This document shows positions 26,183 through 34,097 of a DNA stretch of 64,000 nt, in pieces. Numbering within the stretch: the first letter of the stretch is position 1; every line of letters starts with the position of its first letter. Origin of the DNA: Amycolatopsis jejuensis (GTDB lineage: Bacteria; Actinomycetota; Actinomycetes; Mycobacteriales; Pseudonocardiaceae); contig NZ_JNYZ01000004.1 of assembly GCF_000717335.1 (NCBI RefSeq), positions 248,001-312,000 of the forward strand, written 5' to 3'. The position numbers were made by a program, and so were the translations under genes. The notes beneath the pieces are model-generated. The model did not search any database, was not told the DNA's origin, and worked only from the letters and a program-made list of their open reading frames with translations.

Positions 26183-26877
26183 TCCCCGTGCTCGCCGCGT
26201 ACGGCGTTTCGCGGACCTACGGCGGAAACGTGCCGGCGCTGCGGAATGTCTCCTTGTCGCTGTCGGACGGGGAAATGGTGGCCATCGTGGGGCCGTCCGG
26301 GTCGGGGAAGTCCACTTTGCTGCAGCTGATGGGCACTTTGGACCGTCCGACCAGCGGCCGGATCGAGGTCCGCGGGCACGACGTCGCCCAGCTGTCGGAC
26401 CGCAAGCTGTCCGCACTGCGTTCGCGGTGGATCGGGTTCGTGTTCCAGCAGTTCTTCCTGAACGACGGCGAAACCGCGGTGGACAACGTGTGCACCGGAC
26501 TGCTGTACAGCGGGGTCCCGAAGCGGAAGCGGCGGGCGCAGGCGCTGGTGGCGCTCGACCGCGTCGGGCTGGGACACCGTTCCGGGCACCTGCCGGGCGA
26601 GATGTCCGGCGGGGAGCGGCAGCGGGTCGCGATCGCGCGGGCGGTGGTGAACACGCCGCCGATCCTGCTGGCGGACGAGCCGACCGGGAACCTCGACACC
26701 GGCAACGGCGCGGCCATCCTCGCCCTGCTCGCGGAGCTGAACGCGGAAGGCACCACGATCGTCATCATCACGCACGACCGCGAGATCGCGGACGGGATGC
26801 CCCGGCGGATCGAGATCCTCGACGGTGCCCTGCGCATCGACACCGGTGCCGCCCGGATGTCCGGAGCCTTCCAGTGA
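26179..26877 (+). CDS. ABC transporter ATP-binding protein (MacB/LolD type)
   Basis: A 232-residue ATPase with Walker [10 protein letters not shown], the Q-loop, signature MSGGERQR, Walker [13 protein letters not shown] and the H-loop ITHDRE. The sequence type is that of MacB/LolD ATPases. The ATG overlaps the adaptor stop and its own stop overlaps the permease GTG, so the transporter parts are translationally coupled. Confidence 0.94.
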   Translation: MIPVLAAYGVSRTYGGNVPALRNVSLSLSDGEMVAIVGPSGSGKSTLLQLMGTLDRPTSGRIEVRGHDVAQLSDRKLSALRSRWIGFVFQQFFLNDGETAVDNVCTGLLYSGVPKRKRRAQALVALDRVGLGHRSGHLPGEMSGGERQRVAIARAVVNTPPILLADEPTGNLDTGNGAAILALLAELNAEGTTIVIITHDREIADGMPRRIEILDGALRIDTGAARMSGAFQ

Positions 26878-28082
26878 GCGCGCCGACCGCGCCGCCCGAG
26901 CCCACCCGGCTCGGTCCGGCGGACGTCGTTTCCCTTGGCGCACACGGAATGCGGACCCGGCCGATGCGGGCGCTGCTGTCCGCGCTCGGCATCGCGATCG
27001 GGGTCGCGGCGATGGTCGCGGTGCTGGCGATCCCGGCCTCGGCCGAGCAGGCCCTGCAGAACAAGCTCGCCGCGATGGGCACGAACCTGCTGCGCGCGGA
27101 AGCGGGGCAGACGCTCACCGGGGGCAAGGCCAAGCTGCCGGACAGCGCGGTCGGCATGGTCCGGCGGATCGCTCCGGTGCAGGGCGCGGTCGAGGTCGGC
27201 AAGGTCGACGCCAAGGTGTATCGCAACGACCGGATCCCGTCGGCCGACTCCGCCGGGGTCTCGGTGTTCGCGGCCCGGCCGGACCTGCTGGGGTTGCTCG
27301 GCGGAAAGGTCCGGTCCGGGACGTTCCTCGACGGCGCGAACCAGCGGTACCCGGCGGTCGTGCTGGGTACCGAGGCGGCGGCGCGGCTCGGCATCGACCA
27401 CCTCGACCCGGCGCATCCGCCGCAGGTGCTGATCGGCTCGTCGTGGTTCAGCGTGGTCGGCATCCTCGACCCGATGCCGCTCGCGCCGGAGATCGAGCGG
27501 TCGGTGCTGATCGGCTGGGACGTCGCGAAGCAGGTCTTCGGCTTCGACGGGCATCCGACCACGGTGTACCTGCGGGCCGAGGAAGCGCAGGTCGGCGCGG
27601 TGCGTTCGGTGCTCGGCGCGACGATCAACCCGGCCGCGCCGAACGAGGTCTCCGTGGACCGGCCGTCCGACGCGCTCGCCGCGCAGGCGCTCGCCAAGAA
27701 CACCTACGGGGCGCTGTTCCTCGGCCTCGGCGGGGTGGCGCTGCTCGTCGGCGGCGTCGGCGTGGCGAACACGATGGTGATCTCCGTGCTGGAGCGCCGC
27801 CGCGAGATCGGGCTGCGCCGCGCCCTCGGCGCGACGCGCGGCCAGGTCCGCGGCCAGTTCCTCGCCGAATCGGTGCTGCTGTCCGGGCTCGGCGGGCTGG
27901 TCGGGGTGGTGATCGGGGTGGCGGCGACCGCGGGGTACGCGCTCAGCCAGGGCTGGCCCGCGGTCCTGCCACCGGTCGCGCTCGTCGGCGGGGTGGCCGT
28001 CTCGGCAGCCGTCGGCGCGATCGCCGGGGCGTACCCGGCGATGCGGGCCGCCCGGCTGCCACCCACTCAGGCCTTGGCCTGA
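26874..28082 (+). CDS. ABC transporter permease (MacB/FtsX family)
   Basis: A 402-residue permease with one N-terminal membrane helix ([20 protein letters not shown]), a large extracytoplasmic domain (about residues 50-270) and three C-terminal helices containing [24 protein letters not shown], the conserved FtsX/MacB coupling segment. The start is GTG 26874. With the ATPase, adaptor and lipoprotein it forms an export or envelope-stress machine likely under the divergent two-component system. Confidence 0.92.
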   Translation: MSAPTAPPEPTRLGPADVVSLGAHGMRTRPMRALLSALGIAIGVAAMVAVLAIPASAEQALQNKLAAMGTNLLRAEAGQTLTGGKAKLPDSAVGMVRRIAPVQGAVEVGKVDAKVYRNDRIPSADSAGVSVFAARPDLLGLLGGKVRSGTFLDGANQRYPAVVLGTEAAARLGIDHLDPAHPPQVLIGSSWFSVVGILDPMPLAPEIERSVLIGWDVAKQVFGFDGHPTTVYLRAEEAQVGAVRSVLGATINPAAPNEVSVDRPSDALAAQALAKNTYGALFLGLGGVALLVGGVGVANTMVISVLERRREIGLRRALGATRGQVRGQFLAESVLLSGLGGLVGVVIGVAATAGYALSQGWPAVLPPVALVGGVAVSAAVGAIAGAYPAMRAARLPPTQALA

Positions 28083-28092
28083 GCCATCCGGC

Positions 28093-28120
28093 GGCCCGGC
28101 GGGACCTGCACCCCCGGGCC
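28093..28120 (+). terminator. Possible hairpin terminator after the efflux operon
   Basis: GGCCCGG (28093-28099) pairs perfectly with CCGGGCC (28114-28120), 11 bases after the permease stop. No T-tract follows, so termination is uncertain. Confidence 0.35.
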
Positions 28121-28396
28121 GTCGGAGCGGCCGTGTTACACCTTCTAACTTTATGGTAATAGTGTAAATATCGGACGGGGCGCTGCATTGCCCCTTTGGC
28201 CACCGGCGGAGGTACAGCAGGCACTACCACCGTCTCGGCAGTGCAGGGGATCGAACCTGCGCAGCGGTCCGGACATCCTCGGACCAAGCGGGAATCCGGA
28301 AGGACGGTGGTGGCCGGTGCCGAGCCGTGACCTGACGAAATGCCGGACGCGGCGGCGAGTGCCGCGTCCGCGGGGAGCAAAGACCGGTGAGCTGAC
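28121..28396 (+). promoter_or_regulatory. Intergenic region with an AT-rich inverted repeat before the LuxR gene
   Basis: This stretch holds no recognisable gene. The AT-rich island at 28136-28172 carries the inverted repeat TTACAC (28136-28141) and GTGTAA (28162-28167) and is the best promoter/operator candidate. The leader to the LuxR gene would be over 200 bases. A tRNA-like T-arm at 28243-28260 is not part of a tRNA. Confidence 0.35.
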
Positions 28397-29035
28397 ATGA
28401 GTGCATTGCCCGAACGAGTGGCGATCATCGCCAACGACCCGATCAGCGGCGAGGGTGCCGCCGCCTACCTGCGCAGCACGCTGCAGTACGCCGTGCTGCC
28501 GCCGGGGGAGTTCCCGCGTGCGGACATCCTGCTGGTAGTGGTCCCCGAGGTCCGCGAGAAGACGCTGCTCGACCTGTGGCGGATGCGCCGGGCGGCAATC
28601 GGCCCGGACATCCGGGTGGTACTGGTCGTCGACCGGATCGACAAGGTCGAGCTGAGCAGGCTCACCGGACTCGGCGTCACCTCGGTGCTGTTCCGCGGGT
28701 CGGCGACGCGGGAGCGGATCCTCGAGGCCCTCACCTTCCGGCGCCGCGAGACCGAATCGGACGATTTCCTCGCCGCCCGGCTCCTGGAAACCTTCCACGC
28801 CACCGAATCCGACGTCCGCTATTCCGGCGGTTTCCTCGACCACCACAGCCTGCAGCCCCGCGAGGTCGAAATCCTCGAACTGCTCGCGCAGGGGCTCGGC
28901 ACGGTCGAAATCGCCGATCGGATGTCCTATTCGGAACGGACGATCAAGAACATCATCAGCGCCTTGCTGACGCGGTTCGACCTGCGCAACCGCTCGCATG
29001 CGGTGGCTTACGCCCTGCGTGCCGGAATCATCTGA
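28397..29035 (+). CDS. LuxR-family regulator with degenerate receiver domain
   Basis: A 212-residue protein with a receiver-like N-terminal domain and a C-terminal LuxR helix-turn-helix (LQPREVEILELLAQGLGTVE, YSERTIKNIISALLTRFDLR). The third strand of the receiver reads ILLVVVPEV and has no Asp to accept phosphate, so it is an atypical response regulator. No kinase gene is adjacent. It resembles the regulator at 30615-31277, especially in the last 35 residues. The pair flanks a secreted serine hydrolase that may be their target. Confidence 0.85.
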   Translation: MSALPERVAIIANDPISGEGAAAYLRSTLQYAVLPPGEFPRADILLVVVPEVREKTLLDLWRMRRAAIGPDIRVVLVVDRIDKVELSRLTGLGVTSVLFRGSATRERILEALTFRRRETESDDFLAARLLETFHATESDVRYSGGFLDHHSLQPREVEILELLAQGLGTVEIADRMSYSERTIKNIISALLTRFDLRNRSHAVAYALRAGII

Positions 29036-29230
29036 CCCCCGGGCCGGCGCGGGTATCCCCCTCGGGAATACCTCCTGCCCTGATAGACCCCAGTACTGCC
29101 CCTTGAGTCATTCCATGCGATTCCGGCATTGCTTGCTTTTCCCGGGCTTGTCTACATTGGCGGCCACCGGATTTCCCGGTCCCGCGACGGCAGATTCTGC
29201 TGCATTCGCCCTGCCCGAAGGAGCATGTTC

Positions 29231-30382
29231 ATGGCTCACTTTTTCCGTACCCCCCGGCGGAACCGGCTCGCCGCGGGCGCGACCGCGGTCGCCGCGGTGG
29301 CCGGACTGATCGCCGGGGTCCCGGGGTCCGCAAGCGGGCAGCAGGCGTCAGCCAGTCCCGCGCTCCAGGCCAGTCTGGACAAACTGGTGCGGGACAACGG
29401 TTTTCCCGGCGCACTGGCCACCGTCAGCCGCGGCGGGGTGCCGGTGGCGTTCGCGACCGCCGGGACCGGCGACACCCGCACCGGAACGCCGGTGCCGCCC
29501 GACGGGCAGGTGCGCATCGCCAGCGCGTCGAAGATGTTCACCGCCACCGTCGTGCTGCAGCTGGCCGGCGAGGGCAAGGTGAAACTCGACGAACCAGTGG
29601 AGACCTATCTGCCGGGACTGGTGCGCGGCAAGGACTTCGACGGCAACGGCATCACCGTCCACCAGCTGCTGCAGCACACCAGCGGTCTGCCGAACTACAC
29701 CGAGTTCACCCAGGACTTCCTCAACATCCAGCACCGCTACTACGAACCGCGGCAGCTGCTGGACATGGCCTTCGCCAAACCGGCGTCGTTCAAGCCGGGG
29801 GCGAAATGGGAGTACAGCAACACGAACTACATTCTGGCCGGCCTCCTCGTGCAGGCGGTGACCGGACGGCCGATCTCCGAGGAGGTCACCAACCGGATCA
29901 TCCGGCCCGCCGGGCTCGGGCACACGTACTGGCCGGGAGTCGGTGACCAGACCATCCGCGAGGACCATCCGCACGGCTACTACACCACCGCGGACGGCAA
30001 GAAGGCGGACGTCACCGAGATGGACCCGTCGTGGGGCTGGGCGGCCGGACAGCTCATCGCCCGCCCGAGCGACCTGAACAAGTTCCTCACCGCACTGCTC
30101 GGCGGGAAACTGCTGAAGCCGGAACAGCTGCAGCAGATGAAGTCCACTGTGGACTCCGCGGACCTTCCGCCCACCTGGCACTACGGGCTCGGGCTCATCC
30201 GCATCCAGCTCAGCTGCGGGGACGCCTGGGGCCACGGCGGCGACATCGACGGGTACGAAACGCGCGACGCCGTCATGAGCGACGGCCGCTCGGCCACCGT
30301 CGCGGTCACCGCACTGCCGGGCGACCTGGCGGCGGTCGACGCGGTCAATGCCGCGTTGGATACCGCTCTGTGCGCTAAGTGA
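29231..30382 (+). CDS. Secreted serine hydrolase, D-Ala-D-Ala carboxypeptidase R61/class C beta-lactamase family
   Basis: A 383-residue protein with a Sec signal peptide (about residues 1-36, ending PGSASGQ). It has the SxxK pair Ser98/Lys101 (SASK), the YSN motif in KWEYSNTNY and the third motif HGG in WGHGGDIDGYE, as in Streptomyces R61 DD-peptidase. It may trim peptidoglycan stems or hydrolyse other esters or amides outside the cell. Start ATG 29231 is chosen because AAGGAG lies 7 bases upstream; the nearby ATG 29225 would be too close. A strong terminator follows. Confidence 0.92.
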   Translation: MAHFFRTPRRNRLAAGATAVAAVAGLIAGVPGSASGQQASASPALQASLDKLVRDNGFPGALATVSRGGVPVAFATAGTGDTRTGTPVPPDGQVRIASASKMFTATVVLQLAGEGKVKLDEPVETYLPGLVRGKDFDGNGITVHQLLQHTSGLPNYTEFTQDFLNIQHRYYEPRQLLDMAFAKPASFKPGAKWEYSNTNYILAGLLVQAVTGRPISEEVTNRIIRPAGLGHTYWPGVGDQTIREDHPHGYYTTADGKKADVTEMDPSWGWAAGQLIARPSDLNKFLTALLGGKLLKPEQLQQMKSTVDSADLPPTWHYGLGLIRIQLSCGDAWGHGGDIDGYETRDAVMSDGRSATVAVTALPGDLAAVDAVNAALDTALCAK

Positions 30383-30554
30383 CGGGTACCGCTGGGAGGG
30401 TCTTTCCGGGCCCTCCCAGCGGTTTTCGGGCGGCCCGGACCGGCATCGGCCGCCACGCGCTGAAGGCGGCCGGTAGCACCAGGATGCCGCACAACGTGAG
30501 TCCGCGGGCCACGTCGAGGTCGACGATGCGCTGGGTTTCCGGAGCTGGTGCCAT
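30375..30554 (-). pseudogene. N-terminal remnant of a DUF418 membrane protein
   Basis: A 59-codon open frame, too short to be a full gene, begins at ATG 30554. It reads RIVDLDVARGLTLCGILVLP, the characteristic N-terminal start of DUF418 membrane proteins, which are normally about 400 residues. The frame then runs backwards through the terminator of the serine hydrolase gene. It is probably the stump of a deleted gene. Confidence 0.45.
30389..30426 (+). terminator. Intrinsic terminator of the serine hydrolase gene
   Basis: CCGCTGGGAGGG (30389-30400) pairs perfectly over 12 bp with CCCTCCCAGCGG (30411-30422) and is followed by TTTT, six bases after the stop codon. Confidence 0.9.
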
Positions 30555-30614
30555 TCTCGCCCGGTAGGGAGGACCGGTCTCCGCGGCTTTCGGAGGCTGG
30601 CCCTGACTTTGGTT

Positions 30615-31277
30615 CTAGATCGCCCCGTGCTTGAGTGCGTAAGCGACCGCGTGGGTCCGGTTGCGCAGTTCGAGCCGGTGGGAAAGATCGTGGATGATCT
30701 TCTTCACCGCGCGTTCGGAGAAATTGACCTTGCCCGCGGTTTCCGCCGTGTCGAGGCCGTCGGCGAGCAGGCGCAGTACGTCGATTTCGCGCTGGGTCAG
30801 CCCGGAACTGTGCACCGGGCTGTTCTCCTTCGGCCGGCGCAGGTGGCTGAGCAACGACCCGAGCGCGGCCGGGGGCAGGATTCCGCCGCCGCGGGCCGCG
30901 GTCGCCACCGCGGCGGTCAGGTGCTCGCTCGACGTGCGTTCCCGCGGCAGCAGCGCCACCACATTGCACTCCACCGCGGTCAGCACCGCGTCGCCCGCTG
31001 CCTCCTGGTCGACGAGCAGGACCACCGGCGCGTCCAGGGTGGCCTTGAGACGGCGCAGTGCCGAGGTGACCTCGACCGACAGCGTCTCCGCCGCCGCGAT
31101 CACGACGTCCACCTCGCCGTCCTTCACCCCATCCTGCACCACGGAAAACTCGGGTCTCCCCCGCAGCCAGCTCGCGATCCCGGTGAAGGTGATGGGGTCG
31201 GGTGCCTGGATCAGCACTCTGACCGGCCGGACGGCACTTGCCCCGGCGCATTGCGTTTCCGTCGCCACCCTGTTCAT
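30615..31277 (-). CDS. LuxR-family regulator with degenerate receiver domain
   Basis: A 220-residue receiver-like protein with a LuxR helix-turn-helix (LTQREIDVLRLLADGLDTAE, NFSERAVKKIIHDLSHRLELR). The phospho-acceptor position in VDVVIAAAE lacks Asp. It is related to the protein at 28397-29035. It lies just downstream of the type VII secretion-associated genes on the same strand, 137 bases after them, and may be read with them or regulate them. Confidence 0.85.
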   Translation of the reverse strand: MNRVATETQCAGASAVRPVRVLIQAPDPITFTGIASWLRGRPEFSVVQDGVKDGEVDVVIAAAETLSVEVTSALRRLKATLDAPVVLLVDQEAAGDAVLTAVECNVVALLPRERTSSEHLTAAVATAARGGGILPPAALGSLLSHLRRPKENSPVHSSGLTQREIDVLRLLADGLDTAETAGKVNFSERAVKKIIHDLSHRLELRNRTHAVAYALKHGAI

Positions 31278-31414
31278 CCGATCGACCCCTTGCAGCCGCC
31301 GGCCCGGCTTGCCCGCCGGTCCACGAGGCTTCCGAAGTTACGGGCCGGAAGGGGCACGCAGCGATCCCGCGCGGGGTAAAGATCAGGTACAGCCAGCTGT
31401 ACCTGGGGGGTCGC

Positions 31415-32119
31415 TCAGATGTCGGCCGGGAGCGCCGCGGCAGCGCGGATCGCGTCGCCGAGGAGCCGGATCGACTGCGGCGCACCGGGGTTCACCAGCA
31501 CGTCCACCCCCAGCTCGGGCAGCGCGGCGGCCAGCTCGGGCACGGTGACGTTGCGCCAGCCTGCGACGTCGAGCAGCTTGCGGTAGCCGGGCGAGCTGGT
31601 GACCAGCACCGACGGAACCCCGTCCGGGGCAGGCGCGACGATCGCGACCCCGTTCTCGTCCAGCGCGACCCCCAGCACGACGTCGCGCAGCACGCTCAGC
31701 AGCCGGTCCCCGTCCAGCTCACCGCGGGCCACCAGCCGGATCGCGCCGTCGACCGGGTCGCGCGGGGAGTCCGGAGTGGACGGCTCGTACGCCGGGTTCG
31801 GCTCGAACCGCACCGGGGTGCCGTCCGGCCGGATGAGCCACGCCCCGACCACGACCTCGGGCGGGACCTGACCGGGTTCGGTGGCCGCCCATTCGGGGTC
31901 GATGAGGACCATGATCCGGAATTCGCCGGGACCGGCCTCGCCAGGGGCCGGGGCGGAGTCTTCCGGAGCGGCCCGGGGGGCCGGGGCAGGTTCGCCGGGG
32001 CTCGGCGCCGAGGCGGCTTCGCCCGGCGCCCGGGACGCCGGAGCGGGCTCCCCAGGGGCCACAGGTACCGGGGCGGGCTCGCCAGGGGCCGCAGGTACCG
32101 GGGCGGGTTCAACCGGCAT
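31415..32119 (-). CDS. Type VII secretion system-associated protein with Pro/Ala-rich N-terminus
   Basis: A 234-residue protein. Residues 1-65 are repeats rich in Pro, Ala and Glu (PGEPAP units). The rest (IMVLIDPEWA, PPEVVVGAWLIRPDGTPVRF, NPAYEPSTPDSPRDPVDGAI, VDVLVNPGAPQSIRLLGD) matches the family named type VII secretion system-associated protein in Streptomyces and relatives. A paralogue without the repeats is at 40981-41559. It overlaps the upstream gene by 11 bases. Its role is unknown, perhaps chaperoning or docking of a secreted giant protein. Confidence 0.75.
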   Translation of the reverse strand: MPVEPAPVPAAPGEPAPVPVAPGEPAPASRAPGEAASAPSPGEPAPAPRAAPEDSAPAPGEAGPGEFRIMVLIDPEWAATEPGQVPPEVVVGAWLIRPDGTPVRFEPNPAYEPSTPDSPRDPVDGAIRLVARGELDGDRLLSVLRDVVLGVALDENGVAIVAPAPDGVPSVLVTSSPGYRKLLDVAGWRNVTVPELAAALPELGVDVLVNPGAPQSIRLLGDAIRAAAALPADI

Positions 32120-33968
32120 CGCGCAGTCCTTCCGCCGGGCAGCCGGGCAGCGTGGTGAACCAGTGCGCGGCCGATTCCGGAATCCGTTGCCGGGGTTCGC
32201 TGTCGAGCCAGCCTTCGACCTCGCGGCTCAGTACGTCGAGGATCTCCTCGTCCTGTTCCGCGGCGGCCACGGCGGGTTCGTCGGCCGGGACCTCGCGCAG
32301 CGCGATCCAGCCCCGCTGCCCGTCCTCCGGCCCCACCGAGTCCAGCACCCGGAACCTGGTGCCGGGCAAGAACACCACGCGGTCGGGCACGCCGCCGGTG
32401 GCCGGTTCCGCCGATTCCGTGCGACGGCCGGTGACCGACCACACGAGCACGTCGACGTTGCCTTCCTGGGCAATGCACGGTTCGGTCACCACATGCAGGT
32501 ACCCCGGTTCGACGAGCGTCTGCGCGGTTTGGCACTGCGCCCACTGGACGTCGGCCGGGGTCAGCGTGGTCACGGCGGCGCCCTCGTGCATCGGCAACAC
32601 CTCGAATGCGGCCGGGCGAGCGGGACCGTCGCCCGAGAGGTACTTGCGCACGGCCGCCAGCGGGTCGTCCGCGGCTTCGACCGAAATCCTCGGCAGGACA
32701 ATGGTTTCCATCAGCCGGGAGAGCATCGGGAGCTGCTCGTCGTCCTCGTCCGGTACCACGGGTTCCGGGGCGGTCGGCGCGAGGACGGAGACGAGCGCCG
32801 TCGGATAGTCCAGGCGCCGCACCAGATTCTCCGCGGCGGCTCGCACGTGCTCGGCCGGTTCGTGGTGGACGAGCACGCGGACGGGATCGAGCGGCGCGTC
32901 CGGCACCGGCCCGCGACCGCTCCGCACCCACAGCCCCGATTCGACCACTTCGACGACCACCCCGGGCCCGCACTGGTACACCCCGGGCGAAACCTCCGGC
33001 AGGTCGGCGACCGGCGGGCGGTGGACCAGGAGCTCCGGGTCCTGCCCACGGCGGTGGGCGAATCCCTTCGCGAACGTGTTCCATCCGTACGAGCCGTCCG
33101 CGCGTACGGTGAACACGTCCGGTGCCCAACCGGCCGGAATCCCGGCGTAGCACCGGATTTTCGCGTCCAGCTCGTCCGCCAGCGCGGTGCCGAACGCACC
33201 CACCGGACCGAACTTCACGAACCACGCGGTGGCCTGTACCTCGACCGGCAGCGCCTGCCAGTACGCGGCGACGTCGGCCACCGGCAGCTCGGGCAGGCCG
33301 GGGCCGCCGAGCACGATCACCGGCTCGTCCCGGCACGGCATCGTGCGGGTCAGCCGTACCCGGGCGCCGGCCACCGCGCTGTCGGGACCCGCCGGGCGCA
33401 GCCACATTCCGGCAGGCAGCGGTTCCGCCACGCTCTTGCCGACCGAACGCGTCTCCGCGAGCACCGGGAACTCCCATGCGGGGCGCGGCAGGCGTTTGGC
33501 TCCCCACACCGGGTCCGGCCCGCTGCCGAAGCGCAGCCAGCCGGTGTCCGGACCAGCGTGCGCGAACAGCGCGCCACGGGCGTCGCGATGGATCGGGCCA
33601 CGCGGGGTCAGCACGACGCCGCCGGTCCGCGCGGCAAGCCAGTGCCCGAGCTGCGGATCGATCTCGCGGTGCAACGGGATCGGGAGCACGACCACCGGCC
33701 GCCCGCCCTCGGGCAGCGCGGCGACGAACGCCTCCCACATGTCCGGTGTGGGCTGCGCAGGCAGGTCGGCCACCACGTAAAGGTGGTCCGGATCGACGGG
33801 CAGCGATTCCGCGAGCGCGCGGGCCTCGGCGGTGACGCCGACGGTGTCGTCGACGTCGTGCACGACCACCGCCTCGCCGACGGTGCTCCGGGTCAGCCCG
33901 GCGGTGCTGCGCGGCACTTCGGCGGCGGTGCTGCGGGCTCGTCCCCGGAACCTGGTCAGCACGGACAT
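32109..33968 (-). CDS. Large conserved protein of the secretion/giant-protein locus, function unknown
   Basis: A 619-residue soluble protein without signal peptide. The N-terminal half has VVVLPIPLHREIDPQLGHWL followed by TGGVVLTPRGPIHRDARGAL. The middle has VKFGPVGAFGTALADEL. The C-terminal part ends with DVLVWSVTGRRTES and VVFLPGTRFRVLDSV. The last two motifs recall the core strands of ADP-ribosyltransferase folds, but the usual Glu pair is not evident, so this is only a weak fold hint. ATG 33968 has GGGAGG 11 bases upstream. It is followed by the type VII-associated gene with overlap. Confidence 0.6.
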   Translation of the reverse strand: MSVLTRFRGRARSTAAEVPRSTAGLTRSTVGEAVVVHDVDDTVGVTAEARALAESLPVDPDHLYVVADLPAQPTPDMWEAFVAALPEGGRPVVVLPIPLHREIDPQLGHWLAARTGGVVLTPRGPIHRDARGALFAHAGPDTGWLRFGSGPDPVWGAKRLPRPAWEFPVLAETRSVGKSVAEPLPAGMWLRPAGPDSAVAGARVRLTRTMPCRDEPVIVLGGPGLPELPVADVAAYWQALPVEVQATAWFVKFGPVGAFGTALADELDAKIRCYAGIPAGWAPDVFTVRADGSYGWNTFAKGFAHRRGQDPELLVHRPPVADLPEVSPGVYQCGPGVVVEVVESGLWVRSGRGPVPDAPLDPVRVLVHHEPAEHVRAAAENLVRRLDYPTALVSVLAPTAPEPVVPDEDDEQLPMLSRLMETIVLPRISVEAADDPLAAVRKYLSGDGPARPAAFEVLPMHEGAAVTTLTPADVQWAQCQTAQTLVEPGYLHVVTEPCIAQEGNVDVLVWSVTGRRTESAEPATGGVPDRVVFLPGTRFRVLDSVGPEDGQRGWIALREVPADEPAVAAAEQDEEILDVLSREVEGWLDSEPRQRIPESAAHWFTTLPGCPAEGLRDAG

Positions 33969-34097
33969 CGCAGCTCGCGCCTCCCGTTCGCAGACCACTT
34001 CCGTCCCCGTCACTATGACCCCGGACCCGGCGGTCCGCCGGGTCATCGGAGCGGGAACAGCCCGACTGTCGGCGAACCCTTCACGAACGGGCAGCGC

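Noticed and set aside
28243..28260. GCAGGGGATCGAACCTGC looks like a tRNA T-arm on the minus strand
   Set aside because: The loop is one base too long for a normal T-arm and no acceptor, D or anticodon stems are present nearby.
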